Assembly (NCBI GenBank): GCA_023251775.1
Contig: JAHEYC010000017.1
Location: 1-49,140, forward strand
Length of the DNA stretch: 49,140 nt
Reading direction: 5' to 3'
Source: Sphingobacteriaceae bacterium
GTDB lineage: Bacteria; Bacteroidota; Bacteroidia; B-17B0; Aurantibacillaceae
In this document: piece by piece, positions 17,739 to 25,418 of the stretch
Position numbering within the stretch: the stretch's first letter is position 1
How the letters are laid out: the number at the start of each line of letters is the position of its first letter
The notes under the pieces: generated by a model
Database searches by the model: none
Told to the model about the DNA's origin: nothing
The model's input: the letters and a program-made list of their open reading frames with translations, nothing else
Program-made: the position numbers and the translations under genes

Positions 17739-18491
17739 TTAAGGCTTTGTTCCAAATACTTTTCTTAAAAGATCTGTTACGCGCGCTGCTGGGTCCTTAC
17801 GTATCTTGGCCTCTTCATCTGATATCAAAAGCATTAAACCATTAATAGCTTTAATAGTTACGTACTCTTCAAGATCAGGATTTTGTTTTTTTACACCGGG
17901 GATCTTATTGTATTTTGTAACTAAAGGATTCCAATAGCTTGTTACTTTTACTTTGTTGATGGCATCTTTTACCACCGGCTTGAATTTAATTTTCAAAGGT
18001 GAATAGGTATTTTCGCGTAAGAAATGCGTGGCCGCGGTATCATTACCTTTTAAAATGGCGAAACCATCTACCACGCTCATATTAGTAATTGCATCAATAA
18101 AAATAGTTGCAGCTCCTTTGGCTGCTTCTTCTGCCGCACGATTGAGGCTTGTTTCAAATTCCTCAATTTTTTTCTGCATTCCCAAGCTTGTCAATTTTGT
18201 TTTCATATCAATTGCTTCTTGGGGCCAAGGAATAAAAATGCGAGGGTTCTTATAATAGCCATCTAATTTACTTGCCATCGACGACGAACTGTTTGTTCCA
18301 ATGCTTAAGGCTTCTTTCAAACCTTTGATCACTTCCTCATTGGTAAGCGCAGGTGGCGAAGTTGGCGTAACAACACTATTTACTTTTTTTGCTAAAGAAT
18401 CCTTTTTGTTCCTTAATTTATCTAACATGGATTGACCATGACCCATAAAGCCTATGCTTATGATCGCAATAATTGACAGCGTTTTTCTCAT
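17739..18491 (-). CDS. DUF4197 domain-containing exported protein
   Basis: The 250 residues start with a signal peptide ending near GHGQ (residues 17-20) and continue with a DUF4197 domain across almost the whole mature protein. Recognisable blocks are EVIKGLKEALSIGTNSSSSM, NPRIFIPWPQEAIDMKTKL, EFETSLNRAAEEAAKGAA and DTAATHFLRENTYSPLKIKF. The end is KAINGLMLLISDEEAKIRKD. The function of DUF4197 is unknown; the family is found in many Gram-negative bacteria as a periplasmic protein. It lies upstream of the yfhO-like gene on the same strand with an 84-base gap and is divergent from cinA. Confidence 0.85.
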   Translation of the reverse strand: MRKTLSIIAIISIGFMGHGQSMLDKLRNKKDSLAKKVNSVVTPTSPPALTNEEVIKGLKEALSIGTNSSSSMASKLDGYYKNPRIFIPWPQEAIDMKTKLTSLGMQKKIEEFETSLNRAAEEAAKGAATIFIDAITNMSVVDGFAILKGNDTAATHFLRENTYSPLKIKFKPVVKDAINKVKVTSYWNPLVTKYNKIPGVKKQNPDLEEYVTIKAINGLMLLISDEEAKIRKDPAARVTDLLRKVFGTKP

Positions 18492-18562
18492 CGTTTACTA
18501 ATTTATACAAAAATAAACTGTTTTTTATTAATTATTTGATTTATACTTGTTTTTTATAAATC

Positions 18563-19822
18563 ATGAAGGCCGAGATATTAACCATAGGTGATGAGATCTT
18601 GATTGGGCAGGTTACCAATACCAATGCGGTTTGGATAGCTCAGCAATTGAATCTTATTGGAATTAAGGTTGTTCACATGGCCACTGTTAGCGATGATGCT
18701 AACGAGATCTTAAAAGGGCTCGAAAATGCAGCGAAAAGTGCAGATATGGTTCTTATTACCGGAGGCTTGGGACCAACAAAAGATGATATCACAAAAAAGA
18801 CATTTGCGCAATTTTTTAATGCAGAATTGGTGTTGGATGAAGCTATTTTAGTAGATGTAAGTTCGTTTTTTATAAAACGAGGAAGAGAAGTTAGTCAGTT
18901 GAATAAAGACCAAGCATTAATTCCAAAAGGCTGCAGAGTTTTACGAAATAAAAGTGGAACAGCTCCCGGTATGTGGATGCAAAAAAATAATGTGCATTTT
19001 ATTTCTTTGCCCGGTGTGCCTTATGAGATGAAAGGGATTATGACGGATGAGGTTTTGCCCGCCATTAAAGCGGAATTTAAATTACCGCATATTTATCATA
19101 AAACGGTTCTTACCCAAGGGATAGGAGAAAGTGTGATCGCAGAACTAATTGAAAAATGGGAAGATGGTCTCGCAGCAAAAAATATTAAATTAGCTTATTT
19201 ACCGCAACCGGGTTTAGTGCGATTGCGATTATCTACAAGTGGAGATGATGAAAAGAAAATAAAAGAGGATGTTGATGATGAAATTGAGAAATTAATTCCG
19301 CTCATTCAAGACTATGTTTTTGGATTTGAGAATTACGGTGAGGAAATGCCTACCATTGAAAAAGTAACTTCTGATCTTTTAAAAGAAAGAAAACAAACGC
19401 TTTCAATAGCCGAGAGTTGTACAGGTGGTTATTTGTCTTCGTTATTTACAGCAATTGCAGGCAGTTCAGAAGTATTTAAGGGAGGAATTGTTCCTTACTC
19501 CAATGAAGCAAAACATGAATTACTGAATGTGGATAATGCTATTTTTGAAAAGTATGGTGCTGTGAGTAAAGAATGTGTGATTGATTTAGCAGAAAATGTT
19601 CGAAAAAAATTTAATTCTGATTTTTCTATTTCTATAAGTGGAGTTGCAGGACCGAGTGGTGGAACGCCCGACAAACCTGTTGGTTTTGTTTGGATAGCAG
19701 TGAGTAGTAAAGAAAAAACGTTGGCAAAGTCGTTTCAATTTGGTGATCATCGTCAACGCAATATTGTTATGACGGCGAATGCAGCGGTGAGTTTCTTGAG
19801 GAAGTTTGTGCTGAAGAACTGA
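18563..19822 (+). CDS. cinA: CinA: nicotinamide-nucleotide amidohydrolase with MoCF/ADP-ribose pyrophosphatase-like domain
   Basis: The 419-residue product has the two CinA domains. Residues 1-170 are the molybdopterin-binding-like (MoCF) domain (MKAEILTIGDEILIGQVTNT, ITGGLGPTKDDITKKTFA, RNKSGTAPGMWMQ, SLPGVPYEMKGIM). This domain acts as a COG1058 ADP-ribose pyrophosphatase in characterised two-domain CinA proteins. About 255-415 is the PncC domain (TLSIAESCTGGYLSSLFTAI, GGIVPYSNEAKHELL, ISGVAGPSGGTPDKPVG, RQRNIVMTANAAVSFLRK), which deamidates nicotinamide mononucleotide to recycle pyridine nucleotides. The role as a competence protein applies to Gram-positives only. The gene is convergent with rnz across an 86-bp palindrome. 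Confidence 0.95.
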   Translation: MKAEILTIGDEILIGQVTNTNAVWIAQQLNLIGIKVVHMATVSDDANEILKGLENAAKSADMVLITGGLGPTKDDITKKTFAQFFNAELVLDEAILVDVSSFFIKRGREVSQLNKDQALIPKGCRVLRNKSGTAPGMWMQKNNVHFISLPGVPYEMKGIMTDEVLPAIKAEFKLPHIYHKTVLTQGIGESVIAELIEKWEDGLAAKNIKLAYLPQPGLVRLRLSTSGDDEKKIKEDVDDEIEKLIPLIQDYVFGFENYGEEMPTIEKVTSDLLKERKQTLSIAESCTGGYLSSLFTAIAGSSEVFKGGIVPYSNEAKHELLNVDNAIFEKYGAVSKECVIDLAENVRKKFNSDFSISISGVAGPSGGTPDKPVGFVWIAVSSKEKTLAKSFQFGDHRQRNIVMTANAAVSFLRKFVLKN

Positions 19823-19830
19823 ACCTTTTT

Positions 19831-19916
19831 TTAACCACGAAAGTCACGAAAACTATACACGAAAGACACGAAAGTTTTGTGGTTTTCGTGTCAATTTTCG
19901 TGTTTTTCGTGGTTAA
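19831..19916. repeat. 86-bp palindrome made of CACGAAA units
   Basis: The left arm begins TTAACCACGAAAGTCACGAA and repeats CACGAAA four times. The right arm ends TTCGTGTTTTTCGTGGTTAA and is its near-complement, with mismatches mainly between the CACGAAA blocks. It fills almost the whole gap between the convergent genes cinA and rnz. It could terminate transcription from both sides, and its repeat structure suggests a dispersed palindrome family. Confidence 0.85.
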
Positions 19917-19921
19917 TGTCT

Positions 19922-20854
19922 CTAATTCGGATGTTCCACTTGATAGATCTTCCCTTCAACCGACAAAACGCAATTCTCAAAAACTTCTTTTGCTTCTACA
20001 ACAAACTGATCTAAGTTTCCATAACGTGCAGAGAAATGCCCTAACAATAATTTTTTGGCGTTTGATAATTTGGCAATGCCTGCCGCTTGTTTGGCAGTAG
20101 AGTGAAATGTTATTTTAGCGCGATCGATCTTATCATCTAAAAATGTGCTTTCGTGATATAACAGATCAACATCTTTAATGTATTGCACCAACGTTTCATC
20201 ATAAATGGTATCGCTGCAATAGGCGTAGACCCTGGGTTTTGGAGGATCGAGTGTGACATCCGCATTTTTTACTGTTTCGCCTTTGGCATTTGTTACATCA
20301 AAACCATCTCTTAGTAAATGAATGTCGGCCGTTGATACTTCATGTTTATCCAATAAAAATTTATCAATTCGGCGTTGATATGGTTTCTCTTTAAATAAAA
20401 AACCGGTACAGTAAATGCGATGTTTCAATGGAAAAGAATAAACTTCCACTTTATCATCTTCAAATAATAGTTCCAATTTTTTATTATCAGTAAAATGCCA
20501 TTTAACGGGATAACTTAATTTTGTTTCGGATACTTCGTGAATAAGATCCAAAACTTTTTTTAATTCTTTTGGACCGTAAATAGTGAGTTCTTGTTGTCGC
20601 CCCAAAAGATGCATGCTGCTTAGATATCCCGGTAATCCAAAAAAATGATCACCGTGTAAATGACTGATAAAAATATGATCGATCTTTTGAAAGCGTGCTT
20701 TGAATCTTCTCAATTGAATTTGTGTTGCTTCGCCGCAATCAATTAAAAAATGACGCTCTGCAATATTCAAGAGCTGTGAGCTTTGATTTCTTTCGGCTGT
20801 AGGGCTGGCGGAACTGCTTCCTAATATGAGTAATTCAAAGGCCTGTGAACTCAT
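19922..20854 (-). CDS. rnz: ribonuclease Z (tRNA 3'-processing endonuclease)
   Basis: Removes 3' trailers from tRNA precursors. The 310 residues are a metallo-beta-lactamase fold. The zinc motif HLHGDH is at 65-70 (H65, H67, D69, H70), and LILGSSSASPTAERNQSSQL at 9-28 is the N-terminal block. Downstream motifs are FPLKHRIYCTGFLF, the aspartate in YCSDTIYDE, and FHSTAKQAAGIAKLSNAKKL with its histidine, then LLGHFSARY. An exosite-like insertion around residues 155-180 (KEKPYQRRIDKFLLDKHEVS) fits the short RNase Z form. The start codon overlaps the stop codon of the T9SS cargo gene upstream as TAATG, so the two are translationally coupled. Confidence 0.95.
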   Translation of the reverse strand: MSSQAFELLILGSSSASPTAERNQSSQLLNIAERHFLIDCGEATQIQLRRFKARFQKIDHIFISHLHGDHFFGLPGYLSSMHLLGRQQELTIYGPKELKKVLDLIHEVSETKLSYPVKWHFTDNKKLELLFEDDKVEVYSFPLKHRIYCTGFLFKEKPYQRRIDKFLLDKHEVSTADIHLLRDGFDVTNAKGETVKNADVTLDPPKPRVYAYCSDTIYDETLVQYIKDVDLLYHESTFLDDKIDRAKITFHSTAKQAAGIAKLSNAKKLLLGHFSARYGNLDQFVVEAKEVFENCVLSVEGKIYQVEHPN

Positions 20855-21690
20855 TAATTGGATGCAATGATCATACGTTTGGTTTCCGAATAATTTTTGT
20901 AGCTGATGGTATAAAAATAAATTCCTGTATTCAATTTTGAACCATCAAATTCATATGTATTCTCACCAAATTTTGTTTTGATCACATCTGTAAATACGGT
21001 TTTACCCAATATATCTCGTATTTTAATATCCATCGAACTTTGATCTTTTACATTGAATTTAATGATGGTCTTACCCGTAAATGGATTCGGAATATTTTGC
21101 AGATCCAATGTTTTGCTTGTGATGTTCTCGTTCAATCCTGCCGGTGGAAGAATAGTAATAATATAATAAGCCAAAATTGTTGTGTTTAATTTTGTTCCGC
21201 CATTTACATTGGGCGAGGCAGCGCAATTGCCAATTGGTTGAAGCGTTGCGTATGTATCCGTTTGTAATTTTAAAGTGTATGTTCCGGCCGTAGTTGGTGT
21301 TCCGTAAATACTTGCACAATTATTGGCATTGCCCGGGAATTTTAAAGAGATAGCGCCGCTAATTGATCCATTTGCAACAGCTGCAGTTGACGAACCAAAA
21401 AATAATCCCGGAGGTAAATTATAATTAACCACATTGGTTGGCGTTGAAAGGACTACACGATTAAAACAAAATTTTAATGGAGTCTGTATAGTATCAAGCG
21501 GAACTTTAACGGTTAAATTTTGAACGTAAGGTTGGTTAACTGTACCACTTATTAGATTTGTAGCACTATCGGGGTATACACCATTTTTTGGACCCGCAAT
21601 GAACGTTGGATTTAAAGAACAGGTTGGAACCTGGGCATTTGAAATTTGTGTAAAAACAACGAATAAAAGTAAATAGTAAAGTTTTTTCAT
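20854..21690 (-). CDS. T9SS type A sorting-domain protein
   Basis: A 278-residue exported protein: signal peptide to about residue 20 (FTQISNAQ), then a Ser/Thr/Pro-rich beta-type region with no family I recognise. The last 75 residues are a type A C-terminal sorting domain: IPNPFTGKTIIKFNVKDQSS, MDIKIRDILGKTVFTDV, SKLNTGIYFYTISYKN and the KRMIIASN end. This domain directs export through the T9SS encoded at 6309-12387 and is normally removed on the cell surface. The central region (about 60-190) holds several Cys, which may form disulfides. Function of the mature protein unknown. It overlaps rnz by one base, which is an odd pairing for a surface protein. Confidence 0.85.
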   Translation of the reverse strand: MKKLYYLLLFVVFTQISNAQVPTCSLNPTFIAGPKNGVYPDSATNLISGTVNQPYVQNLTVKVPLDTIQTPLKFCFNRVVLSTPTNVVNYNLPPGLFFGSSTAAVANGSISGAISLKFPGNANNCASIYGTPTTAGTYTLKLQTDTYATLQPIGNCAASPNVNGGTKLNTTILAYYIITILPPAGLNENITSKTLDLQNIPNPFTGKTIIKFNVKDQSSMDIKIRDILGKTVFTDVIKTKFGENTYEFDGSKLNTGIYFYTISYKNYSETKRMIIASN

Positions 21691-21758
21691 GTTATTTATT
21701 ATTTAGGCTAAAATAACTGAAAATGTACTAAAATCAAAATGACTTTACAGCCATTTTA

Positions 21759-23339
21759 TTACTCAATTACGAAGGGTATAGTGATGATCTTTGTGTTTTC
21801 GGCGACCTTAGCGAAATAGTTGCCCGGCACTAATTTCAGAAGGATCTTAGAAGAGTTAGTGTTGCAGTTGACCGAATGAACCACTTTACCTGTCATGTCA
21901 ATTATTTCTATTTGTCGAGGCATCGCTTTTTCAAACTTAAGGGTAAATTCTCCAGTGTTTGGATTCGGGAATAGTTTGATACCATTTTTTGAAAGTTCCT
22001 GATTGGATATTGACGTAACGTTAGAAAGCTTGAATTTATTAATGAATAACTGGTTGCTTGTAGCGTTTCTTTTATCTGTCCAACTTGTATAAACAATAGT
22101 ATCATTCAATACACATCCTAAAAAATCAACGCCATCAATAGGTATTTGTAATGGACCATCGGTTTGTGAGATCTGGAAATTACTGCTGAACGAATTACCG
22201 CCATCGCCCGAATAAGATCCCCAAATTTTGTAAGGTTGATTTTGCGCACCGCTGTTGGCTCTTCTATCACGCCAAGTTGCAGCGTATTTCCCCGTTGTAG
22301 AAAAATTAGCCCATAACATATCTTGATTGTTGCCATTATTAAGTGCATCAGAACTTACGCGAGTTGGTACACTCCAATTTACACCGCCGTTATTGGAATT
22401 TGTTGAATAAATATCGTAATCAGAATTTGATTTATCTACATAGGTAAAAATTAGATTAGTTGAATTGGTTGGATTTGCATCCAATTTATAACTGTATTGC
22501 AACAATGTATCATTTGTAATGCTTGTGCCAAGTCCGGTTAAGATCACACTATTGGTAAGCGTACTTCCGCCATCTGTTGAAAGCGCATAAATAAAACGCG
22601 GAAATGGAGATTGAGGCGGATTGTAAGATAAATATGCAATGTATAATCTTCCATCTTTTGAAACTGTTGGAACTCCCATGGCTTGCACCGAAGGTCCTAA
22701 AGGAATTGTATTATCAACCAATATATGCGAGCCCCACGTTGTGCCACCATTTGTTGAGCGCGTTAAGTACACATGATGAGGCAAAGGATCTGCTTTGTAA
22801 CTCATACTTACCAAATACAAATAACCATTATAAGGCCCACCGCTATTATCAATGGTTAACCATGGCCTATCAAATATCAAGTCGGGACTATCATTATAAT
22901 CAACAACTTTACTTAAAGGTCCCCATGCAGTTCCTCCATTAGTTGATTTTGTAACAAATACAGCAGCGCTGTCTTTTGCAGTATTAGAATCAATAAAGCC
23001 TAAATATAAAGTACCATCATTTTTGAATACAAGAGTAGGGTCGGCCGATGTCCAAAGAGGTTTATTATGCGTAATGTTAACCGGTGTGCTCCAAGTTAAA
23101 CCGCCATTTGTAGAGGAGCTCGTAGCGATCATAACGCTGGTTGGTGGAGTAAAAATAAATTTCATCCAAGCTACTACTAAATGATTTGGATTTAGTGGAT
23201 CAATGGCTAAAGATTCCTCTCCATTCCATGTGGAGTTTGGATTGATGGGAATATCGGCAATTTGAGCTTTGAAGTTAAAGTTGCATACAATGGCAACCGT
23301 CAAAAGTAAATTACGAGTGGGAGTAAATAAAAAAGTCAT
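21759..23339 (-). CDS. BNR-repeat (sialidase-like propeller) T9SS secreted protein
   Basis: A 526-residue exported protein. A signal peptide (about 1-25) is followed by a beta-propeller with repeated Asp-box/BNR-like units: SSTNGGLTWS, KSTNGGTAWG, RSTNGGTTWG, LSTDGGSTLT, NSNNGGVNWS and SGDGGNSFS. Spacing and the SxDxGxxW-type pattern indicate a sialidase or exo-alpha-like propeller fold. The catalytic Arg triad, Tyr and Asp of true sialidases are not recognisable to me, so enzymatic activity is unproven. The last 75 residues are a T9SS type A sorting domain (LFPNPNTGEFTLKFEKAMPR, IEIIDMTGKVVHS, LVPGNYFAKVAEN). It lies 68 bases upstream of the other cargo gene on the same strand, so the two are probably co-transcribed. 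Confidence 0.85.
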   Translation of the reverse strand: MTFLFTPTRNLLLTVAIVCNFNFKAQIADIPINPNSTWNGEESLAIDPLNPNHLVVAWMKFIFTPPTSVMIATSSSTNGGLTWSTPVNITHNKPLWTSADPTLVFKNDGTLYLGFIDSNTAKDSAAVFVTKSTNGGTAWGPLSKVVDYNDSPDLIFDRPWLTIDNSGGPYNGYLYLVSMSYKADPLPHHVYLTRSTNGGTTWGSHILVDNTIPLGPSVQAMGVPTVSKDGRLYIAYLSYNPPQSPFPRFIYALSTDGGSTLTNSVILTGLGTSITNDTLLQYSYKLDANPTNSTNLIFTYVDKSNSDYDIYSTNSNNGGVNWSVPTRVSSDALNNGNNQDMLWANFSTTGKYAATWRDRRANSGAQNQPYKIWGSYSGDGGNSFSSNFQISQTDGPLQIPIDGVDFLGCVLNDTIVYTSWTDKRNATSNQLFINKFKLSNVTSISNQELSKNGIKLFPNPNTGEFTLKFEKAMPRQIEIIDMTGKVVHSVNCNTNSSKILLKLVPGNYFAKVAENTKIITIPFVIE

Positions 23340-23398
23340 ATTTAAAGATATTAAATATGACTCAAACTTTTTTAAAAAGTTTAATGGTTTATAAAAAA

Positions 23399-24949
23399 TT
23401 ATTTCGCATAACTCGTAGCCCTTGTCTCCCTTATCACGGTAACTTTTACTTGTCCGGGGTAGGTCATTTCGGTTTGGATCTTTTGGCTGATCTCGAATGC
23501 TAATTGTTCTGCACGTGCATCGGTTACTTTATCGCTCGAAACAATTACGCGTAATTCACGTCCTGCTTGAATAGCATAAGTTTTATCAACGCCTTCATAA
23601 CCTAAAGCGGTTGCTTCAAGATCTTTTAAACGTTTAATGTATTGTTCGGCAACTTCACGGCGAGCACCCGGCCTTGCGCCGCTAATAGCATCACACACCT
23701 GAATAATTGGTGCGTATAAGGTGTTCATTTCAATTTCGTCGTGGTGAGCGCCAATAGCATTACATACTTCAGGTTTTTCTTTGTATTGCTCTGCTAATTT
23801 CATACCCAACAAGGCGTGAGGTAACTCAGGATCTGTATCCGGAACTTTTCCAATATCGTGTAGTAAGCCTGCGCGTTTTGCAACTTTAGGATTCAATCCC
23901 ATTTCGCTGGCCATGATGCCGCAAAGGTTTGCTACTTCGCGACTATGCTGTAATAAATTTTGTCCGTACGATGAACGGTATTTCATACGACCAACCATTC
24001 GTATCAATTCAGGATGCAAACCATGAATTCCAAGATCGATACATGTACGCTTTCCTGTTTCAATAATTTCTTCCTCCAACATTTTCTTGGTCTTCTCAAC
24101 TACTTCTTCAATACGCGCAGGGTGAATACGTCCATCGGAAACTAGTTGGTGTAACGACAAACGACAAATTTCTCTGCGGATAGAATCAAAACAACTTAAG
24201 GTAATGGCATCCGGTGTATCATCTACAATGATCTCAACGCCTGTGGCTGCTTCCAGCGCGCGAATATTTCTTCCTTCACGTCCAATAATACGTCCTTTTG
24301 TTTCATCACCTTCAATATGAAATACCGAAATAGAATTCTCAATGGCAGTTTCAGTAGCTACACGTTGTATGGTTTGAATAATGATCTTTTTTGCTTCTTT
24401 GTTAGCGTTGATCTTGGCTTCGTCCATGGTATCTTTAATATAACTCATGGCCTGAGTCTTAGCTTCCGCCTTAATACTTTCTACCAATTGCATTTTTGCC
24501 TCATCGGCACGCAAGCCACTCACTTTTTCAAGCATTTCTACTTGTTTGCGGTGACCTTTCTCAACTTCCTCTAGTTTACTTTTGTAAACATCTATCTGGT
24601 TGGATAATTGAATGCGCGAATTTTCTAACTCTTTATCTTTACGATTAGCATCTTCTAATTTCTTGGCAAGATCATTTTCTTTTTGTTTCGCGCGATTTTC
24701 GGCAACATTCAATTGATTGGTTCTTTCTTGAACACTTTTATCGTGCTCCGATTTTAATTGTAAGAATTTTTCTTTTGCCTGAAGGATCTTTTCTTGCTTA
24801 GTAGCTTCTGCTTTCACTTCTGCTTCCTTAATCAAATTTTCCTTTTCCTTTTTTGCGCCTCTGTTCAATCGGCTATTGGCTATCAAAAATCCAACGATCA
24901 CTCCAAGTAGGAGTCCGCCGGCGATGTATATGATGGTTAATGTTTCCAT
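23399..24949 (-). CDS. rny: ribonuclease Y
   Basis: Membrane-bound endoribonuclease that initiates mRNA decay. The 516 residues start with one membrane helix (about 5-24), then a long coiled coil rich in Lys and Glu (about 30-200). A KH domain follows with the GxxG motif at [20 protein letters not shown] (219-238). The HD domain has its HD pair at 364-365 ([17 protein letters not shown]), with GAHHDEIE and [20 protein letters not shown] further on. Length and order match the family. zapA precedes it, with a terminator hairpin between the two. Linkage of rny and zapA is common in Bacteroidota as far as I recall. Confidence 0.96.
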   Translation of the reverse strand: METLTIIYIAGGLLLGVIVGFLIANSRLNRGAKKEKENLIKEAEVKAEATKQEKILQAKEKFLQLKSEHDKSVQERTNQLNVAENRAKQKENDLAKKLEDANRKDKELENSRIQLSNQIDVYKSKLEEVEKGHRKQVEMLEKVSGLRADEAKMQLVESIKAEAKTQAMSYIKDTMDEAKINANKEAKKIIIQTIQRVATETAIENSISVFHIEGDETKGRIIGREGRNIRALEAATGVEIIVDDTPDAITLSCFDSIRREICRLSLHQLVSDGRIHPARIEEVVEKTKKMLEEEIIETGKRTCIDLGIHGLHPELIRMVGRMKYRSSYGQNLLQHSREVANLCGIMASEMGLNPKVAKRAGLLHDIGKVPDTDPELPHALLGMKLAEQYKEKPEVCNAIGAHHDEIEMNTLYAPIIQVCDAISGARPGARREVAEQYIKRLKDLEATALGYEGVDKTYAIQAGRELRVIVSSDKVTDARAEQLAFEISQKIQTEMTYPGQVKVTVIRETRATSYAK

Positions 24950-25026
24950 TGTTATTGTATTTAAATTTACCCTCCTTCACTTCTTGCTCTGCCAAAGCTT
25001 CGGAAGATGAAAAGCTTGGTAGGATG

Positions 25027-25070
25027 AAAAAAAAACGCACAAAGACCTAACAGTATAGACCTTTGTGCGT
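25027..25070 (-). terminator. Rho-independent terminator between zapA and rny
   Basis: On the minus strand ACGCACAAAG pairs with CTTTGTGCGT over a 16-base loop and is followed by nine T. It starts 24 bases beyond the zapA stop. rny begins 78 bases further on, so rny needs its own promoter or read-through. Confidence 0.85.
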
Positions 25071-25093
25071 GAATGTATTGTAAAATATAAAAC

Positions 25094-25402
25094 TTACTCT
25101 TCTATATTCTTGATCTTGTCTCTATGCTCTTCAAGCATATGTTCAACATCTGTAAGCATTGTTCTTAAATTGCCTAATTCTACTTCAGAGTTTTTAGCGT
25201 CTTTATAATATTGAGAAACAAGTTGCAGGGCAACCATCGCTAAAACATCCTTTTTATCTTTAATCGCGAAATTTCTTTCAAATTCCGAGATCTTGGTATT
25301 TATAATAGTAACAACCTCTCTCAATTTCCCCTCATCAGCAGAACTGATCTTAACCGGATATGTTGCACCGGCTATTTCTACGTTTATACTAACTTCGCTC
25401 AT
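25094..25402 (-). CDS. zapA: cell division protein ZapA
   Basis: ZapA binds FtsZ and bundles its filaments at midcell. The reading frame is open to 25426, but the ATG at 25402 (MSEVSINVEIAGATYPVKIS) is the better start. The extra eight codons would use a GTG inside the end of the upstream gene and have no family match. The 102 residues have the short N-terminal beta-alpha-beta region (INVEIAGATYPVKISSADEG, KLREVVTIINTKI) and the C-terminal coiled coil (KKDVLAMVALQLVSQYYKDA to EEHRDKIKNIEE), both typical of ZapA. The upstream neighbour is the giant coiled-coil gene, 16 bases away, so they form one unit. Confidence 0.9.
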   Translation of the reverse strand: MSEVSINVEIAGATYPVKISSADEGKLREVVTIINTKISEFERNFAIKDKKDVLAMVALQLVSQYYKDAKNSEVELGNLRTMLTDVEHMLEEHRDKIKNIEE

Positions 25403-25418
25403 TAATTGAGGCGTTAAA

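Noticed and set aside
24950-25093. 6S RNA (ssrS) after zapA, as in proteobacteria
   Set aside because: The gap is only about 144 bases, and the structure seen is a simple terminator hairpin with a T run rather than a long bulged rod.
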